Shown here one piece after another: positions 50,588 through 58,413 of a stretch of 64,000 bases of DNA. Position numbers and translations under genes: made by a program. Positions within the stretch are counted from its first letter, which is position 1. Each line of letters opens with the position of its first letter. Below the pieces are notes generated by a model. That model was not told the DNA's origin. It made no database searches and worked only from the letters and a program-made list of their open reading frames with translations. Source of the stretch: JAHJDR01 sp964609965 (GTDB taxonomy: Bacteria; UBA10199; JADGCS01); the NCBI GenBank assembly GCA_964609965.1, contig CAZSTS010000007.1:46632-110631 (forward strand). Reading direction: 5' to 3'.

Positions 50588-52258
50588 TTATAACTTCAAC
50601 CTCATGGCAATCTCTTCTGCAGAAAGTTGAAAACGGGCAGAGAGATCTTTAAGGTCTCTGCTAATGGCATATTGGTGGCCAAGTTGCAGGTTTTGTATTC
50701 GTTCACCATAAGCAAGAAGTGATTCGCCTTTTTTAGGAAACAATTTATCTTTTAGAAAAAGGTCGTATCGTTTTGAACAGTCAATGGTCAGTACTTTGCT
50801 GTATTCTGCATCAAATCTGAATTCATTCTTTAAAGGGGGGTTGTGTGTCCAGACAGGATCTGTTCCCATTGAATCAGCAGCAAGGTTAATGACTTCGCTT
50901 GGAACGTTGTCTGTTTTTTTTGTCGAAGCTTGTTTGTTGTCGAGAACAGTTGAATTCATTTCGATGAGATACTCACTCATTTTATTCATTTTATCGGCTA
51001 CCTTTAGAAGCGAGTCGGTCTTTATTTTTAGCTGTGGGTATTTTAAAAGCAGGTCTTTGATTTCTTCAGCCTGCATTCGAGGAAAATCACAGTCTACAAA
51101 GAAATTAACTAATTTGAGAGCAGCGCAAACTGCTGATACTGATTCTGTAGGTTGTTTGTGATGGTCGATAAGTACTTGGATCACTTCTTTAGGAAGATCC
51201 CAATTTGCGGCAATCATGGCACTAATAATAGAGTGAAATTCCCAATTGAGTTTATGGAGTAAGGTGTTTTTTTCATGCCTGTTTTGCTCATTGGGTTTTA
51301 ATTCTCCCAGAAATTGATCGCTTTCTATGTAAGGAAGAAGTGTTGTGTAAAAAGCATATGTTCCAAGGCCTTGAGTGAGCGCCGCCATGTAGAGATGGTT
51401 ATAATCAACTTCATCAGGAAGAAATTTGCGTAATTCACGTACCATCAAAACACCGAGACTTGAAAACTCGATGAACTGTTGCAGGGCGGGCAGGTCTTGA
51501 TATTGGACATGAATTCCGTCCAGAGCTGTAGCATAGTAAAGAAGATCAGAAAACTGCTGCATGGAAAGTTTGTTAAGACACTCTTCGATACTGTCGTATG
51601 GTTTTTTTGCAAAATACAATTTATTTGCAGTGACAAATATAAAAGGGCCCAAAAAAGGATCACGAGCAATATAACTTGCGAGGTTTTCGTTTTCGACAAC
51701 AAAGTTTTGAATGTCTTTTAAGGCGCGAGTGCTTTTGTATTGTTTGTCCAACAGTGTATCCAATACAAGATAGAGTTCTAGAGGTAGTAAAGGGAGGGTT
51801 CTGATAAGACAGGATTCTTTTTTAATGTCTTTTAGAATGTTTTTGATCGTTGGAGAAATGTTTTTCTTATCAGAATGGTGTTCCACCCAGTTTTTTTTAA
51901 ATTCTTGTTCTGCAATATCCCAATAATAGAGATATTTTTTAGCGCCTTTTGAAATTGTTCTGCCAGCAAAAGTCTGTATGTCTTTATCGGTATATTTGAC
52001 AAGATTGCTTATGTTAACATTGAGAAGCTCTGCTATTTTGGCGAGTGTGTTTTGATCAGGGAGTGTTTCGCCGGCTTCAAATTGACGGTATTCTTTAAAA
52101 GAAATGCCCAGATTCTGAGCCATTTCTTTGCTACGAATTTTCTGTCTTTCTCTTAATGTCCATAATCGAATACCAAACTTGAGGTATTTGAGATTTGATT
52201 TGATAGAAGCTCTATCGATCTGCGGTTCTTTTTTTAGTGAAGGTATTGTGTGGGTCAT
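50588..52258 (-). CDS. XRE-type HTH and HDOD-domain regulator
   Basis: A 556-residue cytoplasmic regulator. Residues about 20-90 are a Cro/C1-type helix-turn-helix (LWTLRERQKIRSKEMAQNLG, then SFKEYRQFEAGETLPDQNTL). The middle is helical. Residues about 225-430 look like an HDOD domain (FSDLLYYATALDGIHVQ, VLMVRELRKFLPDEV, WEFHSIISAMIAANWDLP, VIQVLIDHHKQP). HDOD domains often act in signalling with cyclic di-GMP or two-component systems. The frame stays open upstream through a GTGCTTC array, which would add Glu-Ala-Arg-Ser-Thr-Lys-His repeats; the ATG at 52258 avoids that. Confidence 0.75.
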   Translation of the reverse strand: MTHTIPSLKKEPQIDRASIKSNLKYLKFGIRLWTLRERQKIRSKEMAQNLGISFKEYRQFEAGETLPDQNTLAKIAELLNVNISNLVKYTDKDIQTFAGRTISKGAKKYLYYWDIAEQEFKKNWVEHHSDKKNISPTIKNILKDIKKESCLIRTLPLLPLELYLVLDTLLDKQYKSTRALKDIQNFVVENENLASYIARDPFLGPFIFVTANKLYFAKKPYDSIEECLNKLSMQQFSDLLYYATALDGIHVQYQDLPALQQFIEFSSLGVLMVRELRKFLPDEVDYNHLYMAALTQGLGTYAFYTTLLPYIESDQFLGELKPNEQNRHEKNTLLHKLNWEFHSIISAMIAANWDLPKEVIQVLIDHHKQPTESVSAVCAALKLVNFFVDCDFPRMQAEEIKDLLLKYPQLKIKTDSLLKVADKMNKMSEYLIEMNSTVLDNKQASTKKTDNVPSEVINLAADSMGTDPVWTHNPPLKNEFRFDAEYSKVLTIDCSKRYDLFLKDKLFPKKGESLLAYGERIQNLQLGHQYAISRDLKDLSARFQLSAEEIAMRLKL

Positions 52259-52268
52259 TACGTTCCTC

Positions 52269-52324
52269 GTGCTTCGTGCTTCGTGCTTCGTGCTTCGTGC
52301 TTCGTGCTTCGTGCTTCGTGCTTC
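52269..52324. repeat. Heptamer tandem array (GTGCTTC x8)
   Basis: Eight perfect consecutive copies just upstream of the XRE-HDOD start codon. Because 7 is not a multiple of 3, the array has a 21-base translated period. Confidence 0.95.
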
Positions 52325-52390
52325 GAAGTCTATCGTGTTTTCACATACCAATATCAGTCACTTATGTCACATCATTACTGGTCCAAAAAA

Positions 52391-53065
52391 TCAAAAATCA
52401 TAGGGTGATGTGGTGAGGTCTTCGAGTCGTTCTTTGACATCCTCACTCATTTTCTTGTCGTTGCTTTTTGATAAAAGAAAGCTTTCATAATCGAGTTTGG
52501 CTCGTGACATTTTGCTTAAGAGAGTTTGAAAAGTCAGCCCTCGGTAATAATAAACTTTAGCTAAATTGGGGTATTTGTTGTCCAAAGATTTATTGAAAAA
52601 ATCCAAGGCGAGATTTCCTTTTCCCATTTCAAACGCTGTGAGGCCCAAATAAAAATCTATGGCACCGTTATGAGGCAGTCTTTCAGCTCCTTGAATGAGG
52701 ATTTCATTTGCTTGAGAATATTTTTCTTGATCAAGATACGCTCTGGCAATTCCAATATAAGGCCAAACAGAATCAGGGTTTGAATTGAGAACAACACCGT
52801 AATTGTGGATGGCGTGTGTGTATTTTTTGGCGAGTCTAAAAAGAGCAGCCTGGTTTATATAAAGAACAGGTTCATCGGGAAGCTCTTTAATGGCTTTTTG
52901 ATAGAGAACAATGGCATCGGTAGATTTATTGTCTGTAAGGAGTTTGTCAGCTTCTTTTACGTATGATTCAACAGAGCGGGTGGCACAGGAGGAAAGCAGC
53001 CCCGCAAGCATGAGCATGAGTATGAGTTTTATAGGAAAGGCTTTATTTAAATAGCTGTTTAACAT
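52391..53065 (-). CDS. TPR-repeat lipoprotein
   Basis: A 224-residue predicted lipoprotein: the signal ends LMLAGLLSSC, Cys27 lipidated. About four to five tetratricopeptide repeats follow (KEADKLLTDNKSTDAIVLYQ, VLYINQAALFRLAKKYTHAI, VWPYIGIARAYLDQEKYSQA, AIDFYLGLTAFEMGKGNLAL), so it likely scaffolds protein contacts in the envelope. Its start codon is only 11 nt from the divergent methyltransferase start, so the two promoters must overlap the genes. Confidence 0.8.
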   Translation of the reverse strand: MLNSYLNKAFPIKLILMLMLAGLLSSCATRSVESYVKEADKLLTDNKSTDAIVLYQKAIKELPDEPVLYINQAALFRLAKKYTHAIHNYGVVLNSNPDSVWPYIGIARAYLDQEKYSQANEILIQGAERLPHNGAIDFYLGLTAFEMGKGNLALDFFNKSLDNKYPNLAKVYYYRGLTFQTLLSKMSRAKLDYESFLLSKSNDKKMSEDVKERLEDLTTSPYDF

Positions 53066-53076
53066 AGTATGGTTTT

Positions 53077-54003
53077 ATGTGTAGATTGATGAGTGATTTT
53101 AAATCAAGCATAAAAAAAATCAAACCCAAGTGTGAATATTTTGGTGAATGTGGGGGGTGTGATTTGCAAGATCTGTCCTATCAAGATCAGCTTGAATACA
53201 AAAAAAAGTGGCTGAAAGATCTGTTTCAAAAGCAACAGATTTTGAAAGGCTGTGCTCTTCGGGAGATTGTCCCGTGCGAAAGCCCTTATTATTATCGGAA
53301 CCGGATTACTCTTCATCAAAAAGGAAAAGCGTTTGGTTATTTTCGATCCCGATCGCATGAAATTGTCTCTATTAACGAATGTGTTATTGCGAGCAAAGAA
53401 GTAAATCTAAAATTATCTCAATTATCTTCTGACAAACTAGAAGGAAAAGAAAAGTTTGAAATTAGAGAAGATGAAACCTCTGGTTTTGTCCAGGTGAATA
53501 AGTTCCAAAATCAAAATCTCATCAATCTTGTCTTAAATTACGCTCAGGGAAAAAAGTGGAAAAATACTTTGGATCTTTATTCTGGCTCAGGGAATTTCTC
53601 TTTTCCTCTAAGCAATATTGCCAAAAAAATATTGGCTATTGATAATGACGAAGAGGCAGTCAAAGAGGCTGAAAATATACGACAAGAGCTTGGAAACAAG
53701 AAAATAAAATTCGTGTGTGATGCTGTTTTGACTCAGGTTTCTGATTTTGCAAATGAGTTCAAAGAATTTGATCTTGTTGTCTGTGACCCTCCTCGTGAAG
53801 GGTTAGGCAAGGCCGCAAACTATGTGACTCGTCTGAAGCCACAACGAATTGTCTATGTGTCTTGTCATCCCCCGAGTTTTATTAGAGACGCAAATGTGCT
53901 CATAGACAAGGGTTACGAGCTTCAAGAAGTCACGCCTATCGACATGTTTCCGCAGACAAGGCATTTGGAGATAGTGGGGATGTTTAGTGTTCCTCGAGCC
54001 TAG
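53077..54003 (+). CDS. TrmA/RlmC/RlmD-family RNA uridine C5-methyltransferase, short form
   Basis: A 308-residue SAM-dependent methyltransferase that would make 5-methyluridine in tRNA or rRNA. An N-terminal iron-sulfur-type Cys cluster (CEYFGECGGCDLQ, with a further Cys about 40 residues on) is followed by LDLYSGSGNFSFPLS (SAM motif), CDPPREGLG, and VSCHPPSFIRD with the catalytic Cys and family motif. At 308 residues it lacks the N-terminal TRAM domain and is shorter than RlmD (about 430). Target base unknown. ATG at 53089 is an alternative start. Confidence 0.85.
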   Translation: MCRLMSDFKSSIKKIKPKCEYFGECGGCDLQDLSYQDQLEYKKKWLKDLFQKQQILKGCALREIVPCESPYYYRNRITLHQKGKAFGYFRSRSHEIVSINECVIASKEVNLKLSQLSSDKLEGKEKFEIREDETSGFVQVNKFQNQNLINLVLNYAQGKKWKNTLDLYSGSGNFSFPLSNIAKKILAIDNDEEAVKEAENIRQELGNKKIKFVCDAVLTQVSDFANEFKEFDLVVCDPPREGLGKAANYVTRLKPQRIVYVSCHPPSFIRDANVLIDKGYELQEVTPIDMFPQTRHLEIVGMFSVPRA

Positions 54004-54118
54004 TGCTTCGTTCCTCGTGCAGCGTACAATGTGTCCGACATCTGACATCCAGCATCCAGTAGCTAGTAGCTAGTTCTTTTTAATTGATTCAAAAGTCGCA
54101 CAACGCTAAGTTGTTCCA
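54004..54118. repeat. Mixed heptamer-type repeats before amrB
   Basis: TGCTTCGTTCCTCG, ATCTGACATCCAGCATCCAG and AGTAGCTAGTAGCTAG units in tandem; the last resembles the array at 966. Confidence 0.65.
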
Positions 54119-54907
54119 ATGTCCCCATCAATTCGTAAACCTGTTGTAGCAGGCATGTTTTATCCTGCTAATCCTCAAACACTTAAATCAGATATTCAAA
54201 ACTATCTTAAAAAAGCCAAGGTATGTGATTTTGTACCCAAGGCATTGATTGCGCCACACGCGGGCTATCTTTATTCAGGTGAGGTGGCGGCTTCGGCTTA
54301 TGTTTTGCTAGACAAAATTAAAGATAAAATTAAGCGTGTTGTTTTATTAGGACCTTCTCATCGAGTGGGGTTTCATGGTGTGGCCACAACAAGCGCAGAT
54401 TTTTATCAAACGCCGCTAGGCGTTGTCTCTATTGATAAAGAAGCCAATGCAAGTTTAGAAGGAATGTCTCAAGTGAGCTGCTTTGATCGCGCGCATTCTC
54501 AAGAACATAGCCTTGAGGTGCATGTTCCTTTTCTACAAGAAACGCTTGGGGAATTCTCATTAGTGCCACTTGTTGTAGGTGATGCTAGTCCAGAAGATGT
54601 GGGTGAGGTTATTCTAAAGCTTTGGGGGGGTGACGAAACACTTGTCGTTATTAGCACAGACTTAAGTCATTTTGAAAATTACGAAACAGCCCAAAAACTC
54701 GATGCAAAAACATGTAAAGCAATCGAAGAATTTAAACCAGAGGACCTTGATTTTCATGATGCCTGTGGCAGGGTGCCTGTGAGTGGTATGATGTGTGCGG
54801 CAATCAAAAAAGAATTAAAAATCACTACACTCGATTTGCGAAACTCAGGCGATACAGCAGGAGACAAAGATCGTGTTGTAGGTTATGGAGCGTGGGCGCT
54901 TTATTAG
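54119..54907 (+). CDS. amrB: AmmeMemoRadiSam system protein B (MEMO1 family)
   Basis: A 262-residue MEMO-like protein. Diagnostic motifs: RKPVVAGMFYPANP at the start, LIAPHAGYLYSGEVAA (His), RVVLLGPSHRVGFHG (His), AHSQEHSLEVHVPFLQ (His cluster), VVISTDLSHFENY and a late Cys (MMCAAIKKE). The fold is related to LigB dioxygenases. Together with AmmeMemoRadiSam A, 74 nt downstream, it forms two of the three parts of this system; the radical-SAM part is not in the window. The biochemical role is not settled. Confidence 0.92.
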   Translation: MSPSIRKPVVAGMFYPANPQTLKSDIQNYLKKAKVCDFVPKALIAPHAGYLYSGEVAASAYVLLDKIKDKIKRVVLLGPSHRVGFHGVATTSADFYQTPLGVVSIDKEANASLEGMSQVSCFDRAHSQEHSLEVHVPFLQETLGEFSLVPLVVGDASPEDVGEVILKLWGGDETLVVISTDLSHFENYETAQKLDAKTCKAIEEFKPEDLDFHDACGRVPVSGMMCAAIKKELKITTLDLRNSGDTAGDKDRVVGYGAWALY

Positions 54908-54910
54908 TGC

Positions 54911-54978
54911 TTTGTTCCTCGTGCTTCGTGCTTCGAAGGAACGAGGCACTAGGAACGAAGAACGAAGAACGAGGAGCG
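54911..54978. repeat. Heptamer arrays that supply the amrA ribosome binding site
   Basis: TTCCTCGTGCTTCGTGCTTCG, then GAACGAGGCACTAGGAACG and GAACGAAGAACGAGGAGCG. The terminal GAGGAG, part of the last unit, is the Shine-Dalgarno of amrA. Confidence 0.85.
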
Positions 54979-54981
54979 AAT

Positions 54982-55536
54982 ATGTATTCTTCAAAACAAA
55001 AAGAAACATTATTAGATGTGGCAAAAAAATCTATTGCCCATGGATTAAAAGAAAACAGGCCTCTTAAAATCAGTGCAAAAGATTTCGAAAAAGAGCTCAA
55101 AGAAAAACGAGCGACTTTTATCACGCTTCATATTGGAGACGCGTTAAGGGGATGTATTGGCATGCTTGAGGCCATGAGGCCTCTTATCGAAGATGTGGCA
55201 GAAAACGCGTATGCAGCGGCTTTCCGCGATCCACGCTTTCGTCCTTTGTCCAACGAAGAGCTCGATCAACTTAAAATATCCATTTCGATTCTCAGTCCTT
55301 CAGAACCAATAAAATTTTCTTCCGAAGAGGACCTCATCAGTCAAATCAGGCCTGGTGTTGATGGACTTATTTTAGAAGAAGGCATGAACCGTGGTACATT
55401 TCTTCCATCTGTTTGGGAGTCAGTCAAAACAGCTAAAGAATTTTTACAACATCTGAAAATGAAGGCAGGCTTGTCACCTGATTATTGGTCGGAAACTATT
55501 AAGATGAGAAGATACACTACTGAGTATGTTGAGTAA
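54982..55536 (+). CDS. amrA: AmmeMemoRadiSam system protein A (AMMECR1 domain)
   Basis: A 184-residue AMMECR1-domain protein. The signature is ATFITLHIGDALRGCIGMLE (LRGCIG), followed by AENAYAAAFRDPRFRPLSNEE, ISISILSPSEPI and GTFLPSVWES. The ATG at 54982 with GAGGAG 5 nt upstream is chosen; a longer frame begins inside amrB and runs through the repeat, which is not credible. Same strand and close to amrB, so probably an operon. The stop abuts the convergent thiE stop. Confidence 0.93.
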   Translation: MYSSKQKETLLDVAKKSIAHGLKENRPLKISAKDFEKELKEKRATFITLHIGDALRGCIGMLEAMRPLIEDVAENAYAAAFRDPRFRPLSNEELDQLKISISILSPSEPIKFSSEEDLISQIRPGVDGLILEEGMNRGTFLPSVWESVKTAKEFLQHLKMKAGLSPDYWSETIKMRRYTTEYVE

Positions 55537-56175
55537 TCAATCCATTTCTTCCCACAAAACTTTTAACATAGAAATATTGTGATCGATGGTGCCGTTTTCG
55601 TAAACACCTCGAAGAGTGGCAAAACCAGCAGCACCAGCCTCTTTAATGAGCATAAGATTACCAGTGTTAATGCCTCCAATAGCATAAACAGGGAGGCTAA
55701 CACGTTTGCAGGTTTTTTTGAGTTCTTCTAGTCCAAGAACTGGAAGAGAAGGGTCTTCTCTGGGTGGTTCAAAAATAGAACCAAGAAGAATATAATCAGC
55801 GCCCAGGTCTTCGGCCTTAAGTGCGTCATCTAATGAATGGGCAGAGTAACCCACAATGCGGTCAGGCCCGAGTTCTTTTCTGGCTTTATCAACGCTCATG
55901 GATTTTGCTGTTAGGTGAATTCCCGCTGCGCCAGAAAGAGGGACTTGATCGACATGGTGATGGATGATGTATTCAAAGTCCATCTCATGTTTGAGAAGAG
56001 AGATAGCATAGATGTATTCTGAATAATCTGCTTTGACCATGCTTTTGCTGCGCACAATAAAAGGCTCAGCTTCGGCATCAAGGAAGGCTTCGATGATTTC
56101 GACCGTAGAAAGCTCTCCAGCGTAGTTTTCGTCAAGAATGGGAAAGAGACCTTGCGGCAGAACGTGTTGAGTCAT
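55537..56175 (-). CDS. thiE: Thiamine phosphate synthase/TenI family protein
   Basis: A 212-residue TIM-barrel protein of the ThiE/TenI family. Motifs: LFPILDENY at the N-terminus, GIHLTAKSMSVDKARKELG, IVGYSAHSLDDALKAEDLGA, DYILLGSIFEPP and VYAIGGINTGNLMLIKEAGA. ThiE couples the pyrimidine and thiazole halves of thiamine; TenI isomerises the thiazole. Several usual ThiE residues (the QLR segment and the DRVDLA-type loop) are not obvious, so TenI-like or other function remains open. No other thi gene is near. Confidence 0.75.
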   Translation of the reverse strand: MTQHVLPQGLFPILDENYAGELSTVEIIEAFLDAEAEPFIVRSKSMVKADYSEYIYAISLLKHEMDFEYIIHHHVDQVPLSGAAGIHLTAKSMSVDKARKELGPDRIVGYSAHSLDDALKAEDLGADYILLGSIFEPPREDPSLPVLGLEELKKTCKRVSLPVYAIGGINTGNLMLIKEAGAAGFATLRGVYENGTIDHNISMLKVLWEEMD

Positions 56176-56725
56176 GAAAGGGGCTTAATATAAATTCCAA
56201 TTTCCTGCAAGAATGGAAAATGATAACAGAGGTTTAGAAAAAGACAGGGGGTGAGCTCCAGGTGATTTTTCCGTAGATAGGCGCTGGGGCGCTGTGTTAA
56301 AGCCTTTCTAAAGGTGATGGTGAAAATGATCTATTAATTCAACTGACTAAAAAGTTTCGTAGCGACTTGATAATTCTAGTAAAGCGCTTGTATTTATACA
56401 ATGTTTCAAGGGTATTGACAAAGAAACAAGAAAAAGAGCATACCAAGCAATATTCAAGGTCTATAGATGGAATAAGCATCATTTGTTTTTGGAGAATTAC
56501 CACAATAAGACAGAACCTCTTGAAATCACGTGATATTATACTTAGTTCCTTTCTTGCCTGAAATTAAAAAAAGATTAATTGAAGCAAAATAATACGAAAC
56601 TTTTAAGAACAGGCACCGATGAAAGCTTTGAATGAAAATGTGAATTAATACTTGTTTATCATTATATTTATTTTCGATAATCAGTGATTAATGAGCAGAC
56701 TTAATTTTTCTCGTGAAGGAAAGTT
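56176..56725. other. Gene-free stretch before the 56.7-kb island
   Basis: About 550 nt, increasingly AT-rich. It includes the palindrome TTGTATTTATACAA (56385-56398) and a TTGACA at about 56415 without a clear -10. A short frame at 56367-56561 has no ribosome binding site and is not called. AAGGAAAG 5 nt before 56726 is the next gene's ribosome binding site. Confidence 0.5.
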
Positions 56726-58087
56726 ATGCAGCTAGCACAGACACCTACAGGATTTCGTCCTATCATGGAACCTCAATGTGTTCTCCAGTCGATTACACGT
56801 GTCTATGGTTCTTTAGGTAATGTTCCAGAAGCATCACGTCAGGTGGTTGCGGATTTAGTTTTGTTAGCATCTGAGCCAGAAAGGGGTGTGGATCCTAGGT
56901 TTGGTATTAATCCAATACATCAAAAACCTTTTCATCGTATGCGCGTAAAAGTGCGTGATGAATTACAGATTCCCTTATTACATCAAAATATAACATATAG
57001 AGATCATTTAGTGCGATGGTGGCCTGCTCTTGCTAAATTACCATTTTTTTCTAGTAATGGAAAAGCGGATCCAGTGACGAAAGACGCTGTTGCGACAATG
57101 CCTATTGATGAACTTGATAGGCTCATGGCTAAAATGCGTGAACCTTTTCGTGGTATGCCAGATATTGCTGTTGAATTTGTTTTGTGGAGGGCTGAGGTTG
57201 ATCGAGAACAAAGTGGAGAAGGTCAGTTTGATATTGGGATTTATCAAAACCTATTTGCTGTTCTCGAACAAGACCCTTTGCGTTTTCATTCCGCACTTGG
57301 CGCAGCTTTTTTAACGCGATGTCTTGAAGATAGTACAGTTGCGCGTCGAACTGAGTATTTAACAGATATTATTTACCGCACAACAAATGAGGAGCGAACT
57401 GACCACGATATTCGTGGTGTACCAATTCTCAGGGATCTTTTAAGAGACCATCCAGATTGGTTTACAGCTGAACACATGCCAGGCCTTTTTAGGGTAATGG
57501 CACAGTTTTCGTTTTTTGCTAGCGATTTATTGTATTTGAGCGAGTTTCCAGAGGCCGGCCGCGCAGGTTTTCCAGAACTCTTGCGTGCTGGTTTTGAGAG
57601 TGGGTTTGATGAGAATGGTCGTATCCATGCTGGCATGCGTCCTGTGCTAGAAAGAGCTTGGTCTTTGCTTGGTACGGAGGAAAGACATACCTATCGTGAG
57701 GAATGGCTTATTCCAATTTATACACCAGAACAAACAGTGCCTTGGCGCGAATATGCCATGGCACGTTTTACTTCAACCAGTGCCCATTGTGCTTTATTTA
57801 CAGGGCTGTCACCCGAAGCTCCATTGATAGCCAGGATAAGATGGGGACGGGAATCGACACCTTACCTTGTTGATTTATATTTGCATTTAAGGACAAGTGA
57901 TGTTCCTGCTACGGCTGAGCGAGCTCGTAAACTCAGGGATTATTTAACTCAGAGACGTATGCATCATTTTAACCTGAGGCTTGGATTATTTATTGATGCG
58001 ACACCAGAGGAAGAACCACGATTAGATCCTTTTATTGTCGCTCTAAGGGATAAAAGCGCAAAAGGAACTGCACCAAGACACACTTAA
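56726..58087 (+). CDS. Unknown protein, 453 residues, island gene 1
   Basis: A soluble, mostly helical, Arg-rich protein with no signal peptide or membrane segment. It opens MQLAQTPTGFRPIMEPQCVLQ and includes DLVLLASEPERGVDPRFGINP, PIDELDRLMAKMREPFRGMP, LLRDHPDWFTAEHMPGLFRV and EEWLIPIYTPEQTVPWRE. The helix spacing suggests alpha-solenoid repeats, but I could not assign a family. Good ribosome binding site. Its composition (more Arg, less Lys) differs from neighbouring housekeeping proteins. It is followed by two other unfamiliar long genes in the same direction. Confidence 0.7.
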   Translation: MQLAQTPTGFRPIMEPQCVLQSITRVYGSLGNVPEASRQVVADLVLLASEPERGVDPRFGINPIHQKPFHRMRVKVRDELQIPLLHQNITYRDHLVRWWPALAKLPFFSSNGKADPVTKDAVATMPIDELDRLMAKMREPFRGMPDIAVEFVLWRAEVDREQSGEGQFDIGIYQNLFAVLEQDPLRFHSALGAAFLTRCLEDSTVARRTEYLTDIIYRTTNEERTDHDIRGVPILRDLLRDHPDWFTAEHMPGLFRVMAQFSFFASDLLYLSEFPEAGRAGFPELLRAGFESGFDENGRIHAGMRPVLERAWSLLGTEERHTYREEWLIPIYTPEQTVPWREYAMARFTSTSAHCALFTGLSPEAPLIARIRWGRESTPYLVDLYLHLRTSDVPATAERARKLRDYLTQRRMHHFNLRLGLFIDATPEEEPRLDPFIVALRDKSAKGTAPRHT

Positions 58088-58413
58088 TGAGATTTTACTG
58101 AATAGATCAGATCAAGGAAGTCCAAGGGGGAAAGATCAACTAACCATTCGTATTTATTAACAAATTCAACAAAAAATGTTTAAAAATAATAAATATTGCT
58201 AAATACAAGTGTTTTGTTAGAGGTTATTTTCATTAAAGAAATTAAGGGGTTATATAGTGTTTTATTTGTAATTTCTTTTAAAAAACACGAAACATTATAG
58301 GGAAATAGCCGATACAAACAATAGGGGACATAGATATAAAAACATTACTATACTTAGACAACACAACAGATTGTTTAACATTGTAATACAACGGTTAACA
58401 GGGTTTTTATAAA
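58088..58413. other. AT-rich gap between island genes 1 and 2
   Basis: About 325 nt with long A/T stretches and the short palindrome TTGTAATACAA near 58383. No terminator hairpin, coding frame or heptamer array was seen; the absence of arrays is unusual for this genome. Confidence 0.5.

Noticed and set aside
6162..52324. Heptamer arrays considered as CRISPR arrays
   Set aside because: Units are 7 nt with no spacers and no cas genes are present.
52259..52351. N-terminal Glu-Ala-Arg-Ser-Thr-Lys-His repeats on the XRE-HDOD protein
   Set aside because: These codons are the translated GTGCTTC array; the ATG at 52258 gives the normal domain start. Kept only as a speculative finding.
54793..54981. 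Longer amrA frame starting within amrB
   Set aside because: The extra 63 codons come from amrB in another frame and a repeat array; the AMMECR1 domain starts after 54982, which has a good ribosome binding site.
56367..56561. Short frame of 64 codons before the island
   Set aside because: No ribosome binding site and no protein-like pattern.
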